Origin: Pseudomonadota bacterium
Lineage (GTDB): Bacteria > Pseudomonadota > Alphaproteobacteria > Caulobacterales > Caulobacteraceae
Assembly (NCBI GenBank): GCA_023434015.1
Contig: JAEYTM010000273.1
Location: 1 to 17,397 of the forward strand
Reading direction: 5' to 3'
DNA length: 17,397 bases
Position numbers and translations under genes: made by a program. Positions 1-7,291 of the stretch are shown piece by piece. The notes under the pieces were generated by a model that had not been told where the DNA came from, ran no database searches, and saw only the letters and a program-made list of their open reading frames with translations. Within the stretch, counting starts at the first letter, position 1; every line of letters starts with the position of its first letter.

Positions 1-967
1 GATCAGGCGGCTGGGCTTCCAGCGCGTCGGCCAGTTGATGGAGCTGCCGCGCGGTCCCCTCGCCCGGCGTTTCGGGGCTCACACCCTCGCCCGCCTCGAC
101 CAGACGCTGGGCCGCACCCGCGAGGCCCTGACCTGGCGGCGCCCGCCGACGCCCTGGTTCGCACGGCTGGCCTTCGCCGAGCCGATCAGCGCACCGGAAG
201 ACATGGCCCGGGTGGCCGTCGACATCTGCGCGAAGCTCTGCGCCCGGCTGGAGGCCGAAAGCCAGGGCGCCCGGCGCTTCGAACTCGCCTACCACCGTCT
301 GGACGGCAAGGCCCTGACCGCCACCGTCGGCCTCGCCCTGGCCGGCCGCGATGCGCAGCGTCTAAGCCGGCTGTTCGTCCCGAAGCTGGAAACCCTCGAT
401 CCCGGGTTCGGGATCGAGGTCGCGACTCTAGCCGCCTTCGAGGTGGAGCGTATCGCCGGCCGTCAGACGAGGCTCGACACGCTCCATGTCGCTGCGCCGG
501 AGGACGGTCTGGCCCCGCTGGTCGACCGGCTGACCAACCGCCTGGGCGAGGACCGCGTCTGGCGCGCCGTGGCGGTGGAGAGCCATGTGCCCGAACTGGC
601 GATCGACCGCGCGCGGCCGCTCGGAACGCCGCTCGTCGCCGCCCGGCCGTGGGACCCGGAGACGCCGCGCCCCGTGCGCCTGTTCCGCCGGCCCGAGCCC
701 TTGGCGGGAGTGATCGCCCTCACCCCCGACGACCCGCCCAGCCAGTTCCGCTGGCGGGGTCGGACCCACCGGGTGCGCCGGGCCGAAGGTCCCGAACGCA
801 TCGGCGAGGAATGGTGGAAGTCGCCCATCGGGGACGTCCGCGTCGGCCATGTCCGCGACTACTACCGGGTGGAGGACCAGGAAGGCGCCCGCTTCTGGCT
901 GTTCCGCGCCGGCCTTCTCGACCACGCCAATCCGCCGAAATGGTGGCTGCACGGCCTGTTCGGATGA
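1..967 (+). CDS. imuB: ImuB, Y-family polymerase-like mutasome subunit (3' part)
   Basis: The frame is open from base 2, so the gene starts upstream of the window and only the C-terminal part (about 321 residues) is visible. It begins in the helix-hairpin-helix region (RRLGFQRVGQL, then LPRGPLARRFG), continues through the little-finger region with the family-typical stretch LDPGFGIEVATL, and ends in the usual ImuB tail (KWWLHGLFG). ImuB is a catalytically dead Y-family polymerase relative. In the ImuA-ImuB-DnaE2 mutasome it bridges the beta clamp and DnaE2 during SOS-induced translesion synthesis. The stop codon overlaps the dnaE2 start (ATGA), implying translational coupling. A possible clamp-binding stretch, QTRLDTL, sits near base 465 but is a weak match. 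The SOS promoter and imuA would lie upstream, outside the window. The identification rests on the family-typical tail plus the dnaE2 neighbour. Confidence 0.9.
   Translation, partial: IRRLGFQRVGQLMELPRGPLARRFGAHTLARLDQTLGRTREALTWRRPPTPWFARLAFAEPISAPEDMARVAVDICAKLCARLEAESQGARRFELAYHRLDGKALTATVGLALAGRDAQRLSRLFVPKLETLDPGFGIEVATLAAFEVERIAGRQTRLDTLHVAAPEDGLAPLVDRLTNRLGEDRVWRAVAVESHVPELAIDRARPLGTPLVAARPWDPETPRPVRLFRRPEPLAGVIALTPDDPPSQFRWRGRTHRVRRAEGPERIGEEWWKSPIGDVRVGHVRDYYRVEDQEGARFWLFRAGLLDHANPPKWWLHGLFG
394..419 (+). repeat. Perfect 11-bp inverted repeat inside imuB
   Basis: CCTCGATCCCG (394-404) and CGGGATCGAGG (409-419) are perfect reverse complements around a 4-nt GGTT loop. The repeat lies within codons for the conserved LDPGFGIE stretch, so it may simply follow from protein constraint. 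It would form a stable hairpin in the mRNA. Confidence 0.6.
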
Positions 968-3900
968 CCCGCTACGCCGAGCTGCAGGCGAGCAGCAATT
1001 TCTCCTTCCTGCGTGGGGCCTCGCATCCGGATGAGCTGGTGTGGGGCGCCGCGACGCTGGGAATGGAGGCCATCGGCCTCTGCGACCGCAACTCCCTGGC
1101 GGGGGTCGTGCGAGCCTGGTCGGAAGCGAACCGCCAGCGCGAGGCCGGGACGGTCATCCGCGCCCTGACCGGCTGCCGGCTGGATTTCGCCGACACGACG
1201 CCTAGCCTGCTGGTCTACCCCTCCGACCGTGAGGCCTACGGCCGGCTCACCCGCCTGCTCACCGTCGGCCAGCGGCGCGCCGGGAAGGCCGCCTGCGAGC
1301 TGCACTGGGAGGATTTCCAGTCCCAGGCCGAGGGGCAACTGGTGCTGGTGGTCCCACCCGACCGGCTGGACGAGGCCTTCGAGCACGACCTTCGCCGCAT
1401 CGCCGGCGAGTTGCCCGATGTCTGGCTGGCGGCGGCGCGCCGCTACGGCCCGCGCGACCTGAAGCGGCTGTCACACCTCGCCGCCCTGGCGAGCGCCCAC
1501 GGCGCTCCGATGGTCGCGACCAACGACGTGCTCTGCCATGCCGCCGAGCGGCGACCGCTGCAGGACGTCCTCACCTGCATCCGCGAGAAATGCACCATCC
1601 ATGAGGCGGGCCTGCGGCTGCAGGCCAACGCCGAGCGCCACCTGAAGTCCCCCGCCGAGATGGCCCGGCTGTTCGCCCGCTTTCCCGGCGCGGTGGAGCG
1701 CAGCGTCGAGATCGCCGACCGCATCGGCTTCGACCTCGGCCAGCTCCGCTACGAATATCCCGACGAACCGGTGCCGCACGGCAAGACCGCCATCCAGCAC
1801 CTGCGCGACCTGACCTGGGAAGGCGCCAGGACCCGGTTCGAGAAAGGCATGGGCGAGACCGAGCGGGCGACCATCGAGAAGGAGCTGACCCTGATCGAGA
1901 AGCTCGACTACCCGAACTACTTCCTCACCGTTCACGACATCGTCGCCTGGGCGAAGGCGCAGGGGATCCTCTGCCAGGGCCGTGGCTCGGCGGCCAACTC
2001 GCTCGTCTGCTTCTGCCTCGGCGTCACCGCGGTCGATCCCACCAAGACGGGGCAGGAGCTGCTGTTCTCCCGCTTCATCTCCGAGAACCGCAACGAGCCG
2101 CCGGACATCGACGTCGACTTCGAGCACGAGCGACGCGAGGAGGTGATGCAATACGTCTACCGGCGCTATGGCCGCGACCGGGCGGCCATCGTCGCCACCG
2201 TCATCCACTATCGCCCGCGCATGGCCATCCGCCAGGTCGGCAAGGCTCTGGGCCTGACAGAGGACATCACCGCCGCCCTGGCCGGCACCGTCTGGGGCAG
2301 CTACGGCGATGGGGTCCCGGACGCACACATCCGCCAGGTCGGCCTCGACCCCGACAACCCGCAGATCCGCCGCGCGACCGCCATGGCCCAGCAGCTTCTG
2401 GGCTTCCCCCGCCACCTGTCGCAGCACGTGGGCGGCTATGTGCTGACCCAGCGCCGGCTCGACGAGACCGTGCCGATCGGCAACGCCGCCATGAAGGACC
2501 GCACCTTCATCGAATGGGACAAGGACGATATCGACGCCCTGAACCTGATGAAGGTCGACGTCCTGGCGCTCGGCATGCTGACGGCGCTGAGGAAGAGCTT
2601 CGAAATGCTGCCGCCCCTGCCGGACGGGCGGCGGATCAGCGACATCGCCCACATCCCCCAGGAGGATGGCGACGTCTATGGGATGCTGTCGAAGGCGGAT
2701 TCCATCGGCGTCTTCCAGGTCGAGAGCCGGGCGCAGATGTCGATGCTGCCGAGGCTCAGGCCGAAGGAATTCTACGACCTGGTCGTCCAGGTGGCGATCG
2801 TCCGGCCTGGGCCGATCCAGGGCGACATGGTGCACCCCTACCTGCGGCGCCGCGAGGGGACGGAACCCGCGGAGTTTCCCTCGCCCGCGCCGGAGCACGG
2901 CGACAAGGACGAGTTGCGGAAGGTGCTCGGCAAGACCTTCGGCGTGCCGCTGTTCCAGGAGCAGGCCATGCGGCTGGCCATCGAGGCGGCGAAGTTCTCC
3001 GACGACGACGCCGACGGCCTGCGCCGCGCCATGGCCACCTTCCGCGCCAATGGCCGGCTTCACGAATACCGCGAGAAGTTCATCCACGGCATGGTCGGGC
3101 GCGGCTACGACCAGGGCTTCGCCGAACGCTGCTTCAAGCAGATCGAAGGCTTCGGCTCCTACGGCTTCCCGGAGAGCCATGCGATCAGCTTCGCCCTGCT
3201 GGTCTACGCCTCGGCCTGGGTGAAGCGGCGCCACCCGGAGGTGTTCTGCGCCGCCCTGCTCAACAGCCAGCCGATGGGCTTCTACCAGCCCTCGCAACTG
3301 GTCCGGGACGCCCGCGAACATGGCGTCGAGGTGCGGCCGCCGGACACCCTGGCCAGCGACTGGGACTGCACCCTGGAGGACCCGGACGACCCGCGCCGGC
3401 CTCATCGACCGCTCCGCCTCGGCCTGCGCCAGATCCGCGGGTTCAGGCAAAAGGACGCCGAGGCCCTGGCCGCCGCTCGTAGGGCCGGCGCCCGCACGCC
3501 CGAGGACTTCGCCGTGAAGGCCCGCCTGTCCCGCCGCGCCCTGGAACTGCTGGCCGAGGCCGACGCCTTCCGCGGAATAGGCCTCGACCGCCGCCAGGCG
3601 CTGTGGGCGGTGAAGGGCCTGGCCGGCGAGCTGGGCGCCCAGGACGACGCTCCCCTGCTGGTCGGCGCCCGGCCGAAAGAGGTGCAGGTGGAGCTGCCCT
3701 TCATGAGCGTCCCGCAGCACGTCGCCGAGGACTACCGCACCACCAGCCTGTCCCTGAAGGCCCATCCGGTCAGCTTCTTCCGCAGCGACCTCGACGCCGA
3801 CCGCATCATCCGCGCCTGCGACCTGAAGACGATGCGCGACCGCCGGCGGGTCTCGGTGGGCGGCCTGGTGCTGGTGCGCCAGCGGCCGGGCACCGCCAAG

Positions 3901-4176
3901 GGCGTGGTCTTCCTGACCCTCGAGGACGAGACCGGCGTCGCCAACATCGTCGTCTGGAAGGACGCCTTCGAGGCCAACCGTCGGCTGGTGATGAGCTCGG
4001 CCTTTCTCGTCGTCCATGGCCGGTTGCAGCGCGCCGGCGAGGTGATCCACGTCGTCGCCGAGCGGTTCACGGATTTATCCGCCCGCCTGTCGGAAATGCG
4101 CGAGGCCGAACGTCCTCCGATCGAGGTGCGCTCAAAGGTCTCCGGCCGCCTGATCCGCAGCCGGGACTTTCACTGA
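964..4176 (+). CDS. dnaE2: DnaE2, error-prone C-family DNA polymerase
   Basis: This 1070-residue protein has the expected DnaE2 length and is the polymerase of the ImuB-DnaE2 translesion system. The start is taken at the ATG overlapping the imuB stop, because the protein from there (MTRYAELQASSNFSFLRGAS) matches the family N-terminus; upstream in-frame sequence is imuB read out of frame. An N-terminal PHP domain comes first, with the usual HxH metal motif replaced by QAS. The palm follows with PDIDVDF (380-386; D383 and D385 are the likely catalytic pair) and a third acidic residue in MKVDVLAL (D532). HLSQHVGGYVLT, a late helix-hairpin-helix region around residue 870 and a C-terminal OB fold (about 960-1045) complete it. 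There is no clear Shine-Dalgarno before the start, consistent with coupling to imuB. It is presumably SOS-regulated from the upstream cassette promoter. Confidence 0.96.
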   Translation: MTRYAELQASSNFSFLRGASHPDELVWGAATLGMEAIGLCDRNSLAGVVRAWSEANRQREAGTVIRALTGCRLDFADTTPSLLVYPSDREAYGRLTRLLTVGQRRAGKAACELHWEDFQSQAEGQLVLVVPPDRLDEAFEHDLRRIAGELPDVWLAAARRYGPRDLKRLSHLAALASAHGAPMVATNDVLCHAAERRPLQDVLTCIREKCTIHEAGLRLQANAERHLKSPAEMARLFARFPGAVERSVEIADRIGFDLGQLRYEYPDEPVPHGKTAIQHLRDLTWEGARTRFEKGMGETERATIEKELTLIEKLDYPNYFLTVHDIVAWAKAQGILCQGRGSAANSLVCFCLGVTAVDPTKTGQELLFSRFISENRNEPPDIDVDFEHERREEVMQYVYRRYGRDRAAIVATVIHYRPRMAIRQVGKALGLTEDITAALAGTVWGSYGDGVPDAHIRQVGLDPDNPQIRRATAMAQQLLGFPRHLSQHVGGYVLTQRRLDETVPIGNAAMKDRTFIEWDKDDIDALNLMKVDVLALGMLTALRKSFEMLPPLPDGRRISDIAHIPQEDGDVYGMLSKADSIGVFQVESRAQMSMLPRLRPKEFYDLVVQVAIVRPGPIQGDMVHPYLRRREGTEPAEFPSPAPEHGDKDELRKVLGKTFGVPLFQEQAMRLAIEAAKFSDDDADGLRRAMATFRANGRLHEYREKFIHGMVGRGYDQGFAERCFKQIEGFGSYGFPESHAISFALLVYASAWVKRRHPEVFCAALLNSQPMGFYQPSQLVRDAREHGVEVRPPDTLASDWDCTLEDPDDPRRPHRPLRLGLRQIRGFRQKDAEALAAARRAGARTPEDFAVKARLSRRALELLAEADAFRGIGLDRRQALWAVKGLAGELGAQDDAPLLVGARPKEVQVELPFMSVPQHVAEDYRTTSLSLKAHPVSFFRSDLDADRIIRACDLKTMRDRRRVSVGGLVLVRQRPGTAKGVVFLTLEDETGVANIVVWKDAFEANRRLVMSSAFLVVHGRLQRAGEVIHVVAERFTDLSARLSEMREAERPPIEVRSKVSGRLIRSRDFH

Positions 4177-4220
4177 GCGCGCCGCGCGGCCAAGATCACG
4201 GCATCAGAGGGGGCGAACCC

Positions 4221-5345
4221 ATGCCACAGGCGGTCCAGCTTCTCATCGGCACCCGCAAGGGCGCGTGGATCTATCGCAGCGACGACCGGCGGCGGACCTG
4301 GCGCGTCCAGGGGCCGATCTTCCTGGGCTGCATCGTCAGCCACCTGGTGCTGGATCCGCGTGACGGCCGGACCCTGCTGATGGCGGCGGCGACCGGCCAC
4401 CTGGGGCCGACCATCTTCCGCTCCACCGACGACGGCGAGACCTGGACCGAAGCGGCCCGCCCGCCGGCCTTTCCCAAGGCGGACGGACCCGACGCGCGCG
4501 CCGTCGACCACACCTTCTGGCTGGAGCCAGGCCACGCCGCGGAGCCCGGCGTCTGGTGGGCGGGGACTTCGCCGCCCGGCCTGTTCGAAAGCCGCGACGG
4601 CGGAGCGAGTTGGGACAGCGTCGCCGGCTTCAACGATCATCCGAAGTACCGCGACTGGGTGCCGGCCGACTTCGGCACCCCCGACGGCCCCCTGCTGAAC
4701 CAGGTCGTCATCGACCCACGCGACGCCGCCCACATGTACATCGCCACCTCCACCGGCGGGGTGTTCGAAAGCACCGACCGGGGGGCGAGCTGGGGCCCGC
4801 TGAATCGCAACGTCGAGGCCAGCTTCCTCCCCGACCCCTATCCCGAGTACGGCCAGGACGCGCATTACCTCGGCCTGTCGCCGGCCGATCCCGACCGGCT
4901 CTACCAGCAGAACCACTGCGGGATTTATCGGCTCGACCGTCCATCGGACCGCTGGGAGCGCATCGGTGCGAACATGCCCGCCGAAATCGGCGACATCGGT
5001 TTCACTATCGTCCCGCATCCGCGCGACGCCGACACCGCGTGGGTGTTTCCGATGGACGGCACGGAGGTATGGCCAAGGGTCAGCCCGGGCGGGCGGCCCG
5101 CCGTCTATCGCACCCGCGACGGCGGCGGCTCGTGGGAGCGGCAAGACCGCGGCTTCCCCGCCGAGCAGGGCTGGTTCACCGTCAAGCGCCAGGCCTTCTG
5201 CGCCGACGCGGGCGATCCGGTCGGCCTCTACCTGGGCGCCACCAATGGCGAACTGTGGATGAGCGACGACGAGGGCGGGGCCTTCCGCCAGATCGCCGCC
5301 CACCTGCCGGAGATCTACTCCGTGGTGGCGGCGCCGCTGAGATGA
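4221..5345 (+). CDS. Asp-box (BNR) beta-propeller protein, exo-sialidase-like fold
   Basis: This 374-residue protein has no signal peptide, so it is probably cytoplasmic. At least five Asp-box/BNR motifs mark propeller blades: STDDGETW (68), SRDGGASW (124), STDRGASW (184), TRDGGGSW (298) and a degenerate SDDEGGAF (348). It starts IGTRKGAW, typical of proteins annotated as glycosyl hydrolase, exo-alpha-sialidase or WD40/YCF48-like. Those labels reflect fold, not proven activity, and no sialidase arginine triad or tyrosine/glutamate pair could be assigned by eye. The ATG has a purine-rich ribosome binding site (AGAGGGGG, from about 4206). It lies 44 bp after dnaE2, with only a 10-bp palindrome (4181-4190) between them, so readthrough from the mutasome cassette is possible. 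Its stop overlaps the next gene's start (ATGA), tying it to the MoaD-like protein. The fold is secure; the function is unknown. Confidence 0.85.
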   Translation: MPQAVQLLIGTRKGAWIYRSDDRRRTWRVQGPIFLGCIVSHLVLDPRDGRTLLMAAATGHLGPTIFRSTDDGETWTEAARPPAFPKADGPDARAVDHTFWLEPGHAAEPGVWWAGTSPPGLFESRDGGASWDSVAGFNDHPKYRDWVPADFGTPDGPLLNQVVIDPRDAAHMYIATSTGGVFESTDRGASWGPLNRNVEASFLPDPYPEYGQDAHYLGLSPADPDRLYQQNHCGIYRLDRPSDRWERIGANMPAEIGDIGFTIVPHPRDADTAWVFPMDGTEVWPRVSPGGRPAVYRTRDGGGSWERQDRGFPAEQGWFTVKRQAFCADAGDPVGLYLGATNGELWMSDDEGGAFRQIAAHLPEIYSVVAAPLR

Positions 5346-5605
5346 TCTCGGTTTCGATCCCCTCGCAGCTGATCTCCTACACCGGCGGTGCAACCCGCGC
5401 GCAGGCGGATGGCGCGACGGTGGACGAGGTGTTGCGCGACCTCGACCGGCTCTACCCGGGGATCAGGTTCAGGGTGGTGGACGAGCAGGACCGCATCCGC
5501 CGGCACATGCGGATCTTCGTCGGCCGCGAGGCGGCGCGCGACTTGCGCATGCCCCTGCGGCCCGGCGACGAACTGCTGATCTTCGGCGCGCTGAGCGGCG
5601 GCTGA
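5342..5605 (+). CDS. MoaD/ThiS-family ubiquitin-like sulfur-carrier protein
   Basis: This 87-residue protein ends in LSGG. The C-terminal Gly-Gly is the hallmark of MoaD/ThiS-type beta-grasp carriers, which are adenylated by a MoeB/ThiF-type E1 enzyme and converted to a thiocarboxylate. The length, the N-terminal strand (VSIPSQL) and the late PGDELLIFGALSGG segment all fit. No MoaE, ThiG, ThiF/MoeB or cysteine desulfurase gene lies nearby, so molybdopterin or thiamine synthesis is not supported by context. The start codon overlaps the propeller gene's stop and lacks a good ribosome binding site of its own, indicating translational coupling. It may modify, or be delivered to, the propeller protein or a third substrate; that is inference. 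The family call is firm and the pathway unknown. Confidence 0.85.
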   Translation: MISVSIPSQLISYTGGATRAQADGATVDEVLRDLDRLYPGIRFRVVDEQDRIRRHMRIFVGREAARDLRMPLRPGDELLIFGALSGG

Positions 5606-5612
5606 CCGCCGC
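5595..5612. terminator. Possible weak hairpin terminator between convergent genes
   Basis: GCGGCGG (5595-5601), CTGA loop, CCGCCGC (5606-5612): a perfect 7-bp stem that overlaps the moaD-like stop codon in the 22-bp gap before the convergent serA stop. There is no T-run on either strand, so intrinsic termination is doubtful. Confidence 0.3.
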
Positions 5613-5627
5613 CCAGCGTTCCGAGGA

Positions 5628-7202
5628 CTAGAACCGCAGAGCGCGGGCTTCCTTGACGTTCGGCAGGCCCTGGATCTTGGCCAGCAGGTCGTCGCCCGGC
5701 TGCTGATCGACACCGACGAGGGCGATGGCGTCCTCGCCGGCCGAAACGCGGCCCAGGTTGAAGGTGGCGATGTTGACGCCGGCCTCGGCGAGCAGGGCGC
5801 CCAGGTTGCCGATGAAGCCCGGCTTATCCAGGTTGTTCACATAGAGCATGGTCGGAGCGAACGGGGCGTCCAGGTCCATGCCCTTGACCTCGATCACCCG
5901 CGGGGCGCCGGCCAGCACCGAACCGGCGAAGGAGCGCTTGCCCTTCTCGGTGGTGACGGTGATGCGCACCAGGCTTTCGTAGATCGGCGAGTCGTCCTGC
6001 TTGGATTCGGAGACGGTGATGCCGCGCTCCTTGGCCACCGCCGGGGCGGAGACCATGTTCACCTCGGCCAGCATCGGGCGCATGACCCCGGCCAGGGCGG
6101 CGGCGGTCAGCGGGCGGGTGTTCAGCTTGGCGACCTCGCCCTCATAGGCGATGTCGATGGCCTTGATGCCGAAGTCGACCATCTGGCCGGCGAAGGCGCC
6201 CAGCTTTTCGGCCAGGGCCACGAAGGGCTTCAGGCGCGGCGCTTCCTCGGCGGTCACCGAGGGACTGTTCAGGGCGTTGGTGACCGCACCGGTGAGCAGG
6301 TAGTCGCTCATCTGCTCGGCGACCTGCAGGGCGACGTTCTCCTGGGCTTCGTTGGTCGAGGCGCCCAGGTGCGGGGTGGCGATGAAGTTCTCGGCGCCGA
6401 ACAGCACGTTCTGCTTGGCCGGCTCCTCCACGAAGACGTCGAAGGCCGCGCCGCCGATGTGCTTCTCGTCCAGCAGCTTGCGCAGCGCCGCCTCGTCGAC
6501 CAGGCCGCCGCGGGCGCAGTTGACGATCAGCACGCCCTTCTTGGTCTTGGCCAGGTTCTCGGCCGACAGGATGTTGCGCGTCTTGTCGGTCAGCGGGGTG
6601 TGCAGGGTGATCATGTCGGCGCGAGCCAGCAGCTCTTCGAGCTCGACCTTCTCGACGCCGATCTCCACCGCCCGGTCCGGCGACAGGAAGGGGTCGTAGG
6701 CGACGACGTGCATCTTCAGACCGTTGGCGCGGTCGGCGACGATCGAGCCGATGTTGCCGGCGCCGATCAGGCCGAGGGTCTTGCCGTACAGCTCGACGCC
6801 CATGAAGCGGTTCTTCTCCCACTTGCCGGCCTGGGTGGAGGCGTCGGCGGCGGGAAGCTGGCGGGCCAGGGCGAAGATCATCGCGATGGCGTGTTCGGCA
6901 GTGGTGATCGAATTGCCGAACGGGGTGTTCATCACCACGATGCCGGCGGTGGTGGCGGACGGGATGTCGACGTTGTCGACGCCGATGCCGGCGCGGCCGA
7001 TCACCTTCAGGTTCTTGGCGGCGGCGATGACGTCCTTGTCGGCCTTGGTCGCAGAGCGGACGGCGAGGCCGTCATAGTCGCCGATGATGGCGAGCAATTC
7101 GTCCTTGGTCAGGCCGGTCTTCACGTCGGCGTCGACGCCGCGGTCCTTGAAGATGGCGACGGCGGCGGGGGACAGTTTGTCGGCGATAAGCACGCGAGGC
7201 AT
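5628..7202 (-). CDS. serA: D-3-phosphoglycerate dehydrogenase
   Basis: SerA oxidises 3-phosphoglycerate to 3-phosphohydroxypyruvate with NAD+, the first committed step of serine synthesis. The protein is 524 residues, the long three-part type. A split substrate-binding domain surrounds a Rossmann domain with GAGNIG (147-152). Catalytic residues are Arg231 (in CARGGLVDE), a Glu in FDVFVEEP (259/260) and His278 (in ATPHLG). An intervening ASB domain (about 318-445) and a C-terminal ACT domain (about 450-524) follow; the ACT domain is where serine feedback acts in regulated members. The ATG at 7202 starts MPRVLIADKL, matching the family, and has GGAG at 7-nt spacing. It lies 89 bp downstream of serC on the same strand, so the two are probably one operon. 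Confidence 0.98.
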   Translation of the reverse strand: MPRVLIADKLSPAAVAIFKDRGVDADVKTGLTKDELLAIIGDYDGLAVRSATKADKDVIAAAKNLKVIGRAGIGVDNVDIPSATTAGIVVMNTPFGNSITTAEHAIAMIFALARQLPAADASTQAGKWEKNRFMGVELYGKTLGLIGAGNIGSIVADRANGLKMHVVAYDPFLSPDRAVEIGVEKVELEELLARADMITLHTPLTDKTRNILSAENLAKTKKGVLIVNCARGGLVDEAALRKLLDEKHIGGAAFDVFVEEPAKQNVLFGAENFIATPHLGASTNEAQENVALQVAEQMSDYLLTGAVTNALNSPSVTAEEAPRLKPFVALAEKLGAFAGQMVDFGIKAIDIAYEGEVAKLNTRPLTAAALAGVMRPMLAEVNMVSAPAVAKERGITVSESKQDDSPIYESLVRITVTTEKGKRSFAGSVLAGAPRVIEVKGMDLDAPFAPTMLYVNNLDKPGFIGNLGALLAEAGVNIATFNLGRVSAGEDAIALVGVDQQPGDDLLAKIQGLPNVKEARALRF

Positions 7203-7251
7203 GTGAGGTCTCCGTAGGCGGAGCCCTCCCCACATCCGGGGGGGAGGGATC
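7203..7251 (-). promoter_or_regulatory. Tandem hairpins in serC-serA gap, the second holding the serA ribosome binding site
   Basis: In the minus-strand transcript an 8-bp hairpin comes first: CCCTCCCC (7248-7241) with GGGGAGGG (7231-7224), 9-nt loop. A second hairpin follows with no gap: CTCCG (7223-7219), CCTA loop, CGGAG (7214-7210). Its 3' arm contains GGAG (7213-7210), the serA Shine-Dalgarno, 7 nt from the ATG. The stems could stack and reduce serA translation, or the first could mark an mRNA processing or stability point. There is no U-run, so it is not a typical terminator. Confidence 0.5.
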
Positions 7252-7291
7252 GTTGTTTCGATGATGCGGGTGGCGGCCGGTCGGGCCGCGA

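Noticed and set aside
649..963. Longer dnaE2 start upstream at 649
   Set aside because: The extra residues are Pro/Arg/Gly-rich and overlap imuB out of frame; the family N-terminus begins at 964.
1471..4050. Very long minus-strand open frame opposite dnaE2
   Set aside because: It is a shadow of dnaE2 caused by high GC; its product is low-complexity with no family motif, while the plus-strand frame is an unmistakable polymerase.
4181..4190. 10-bp palindrome GCCGCGCGGC after dnaE2
   Set aside because: Too short, with no spacer or U-run; common by chance in such GC-rich DNA, so not called a terminator or operator.
6369..7217. Plus-strand frame opposite serA
   Set aside because: Asp/Gly/Val-rich antisense shadow of a clear SerA protein.
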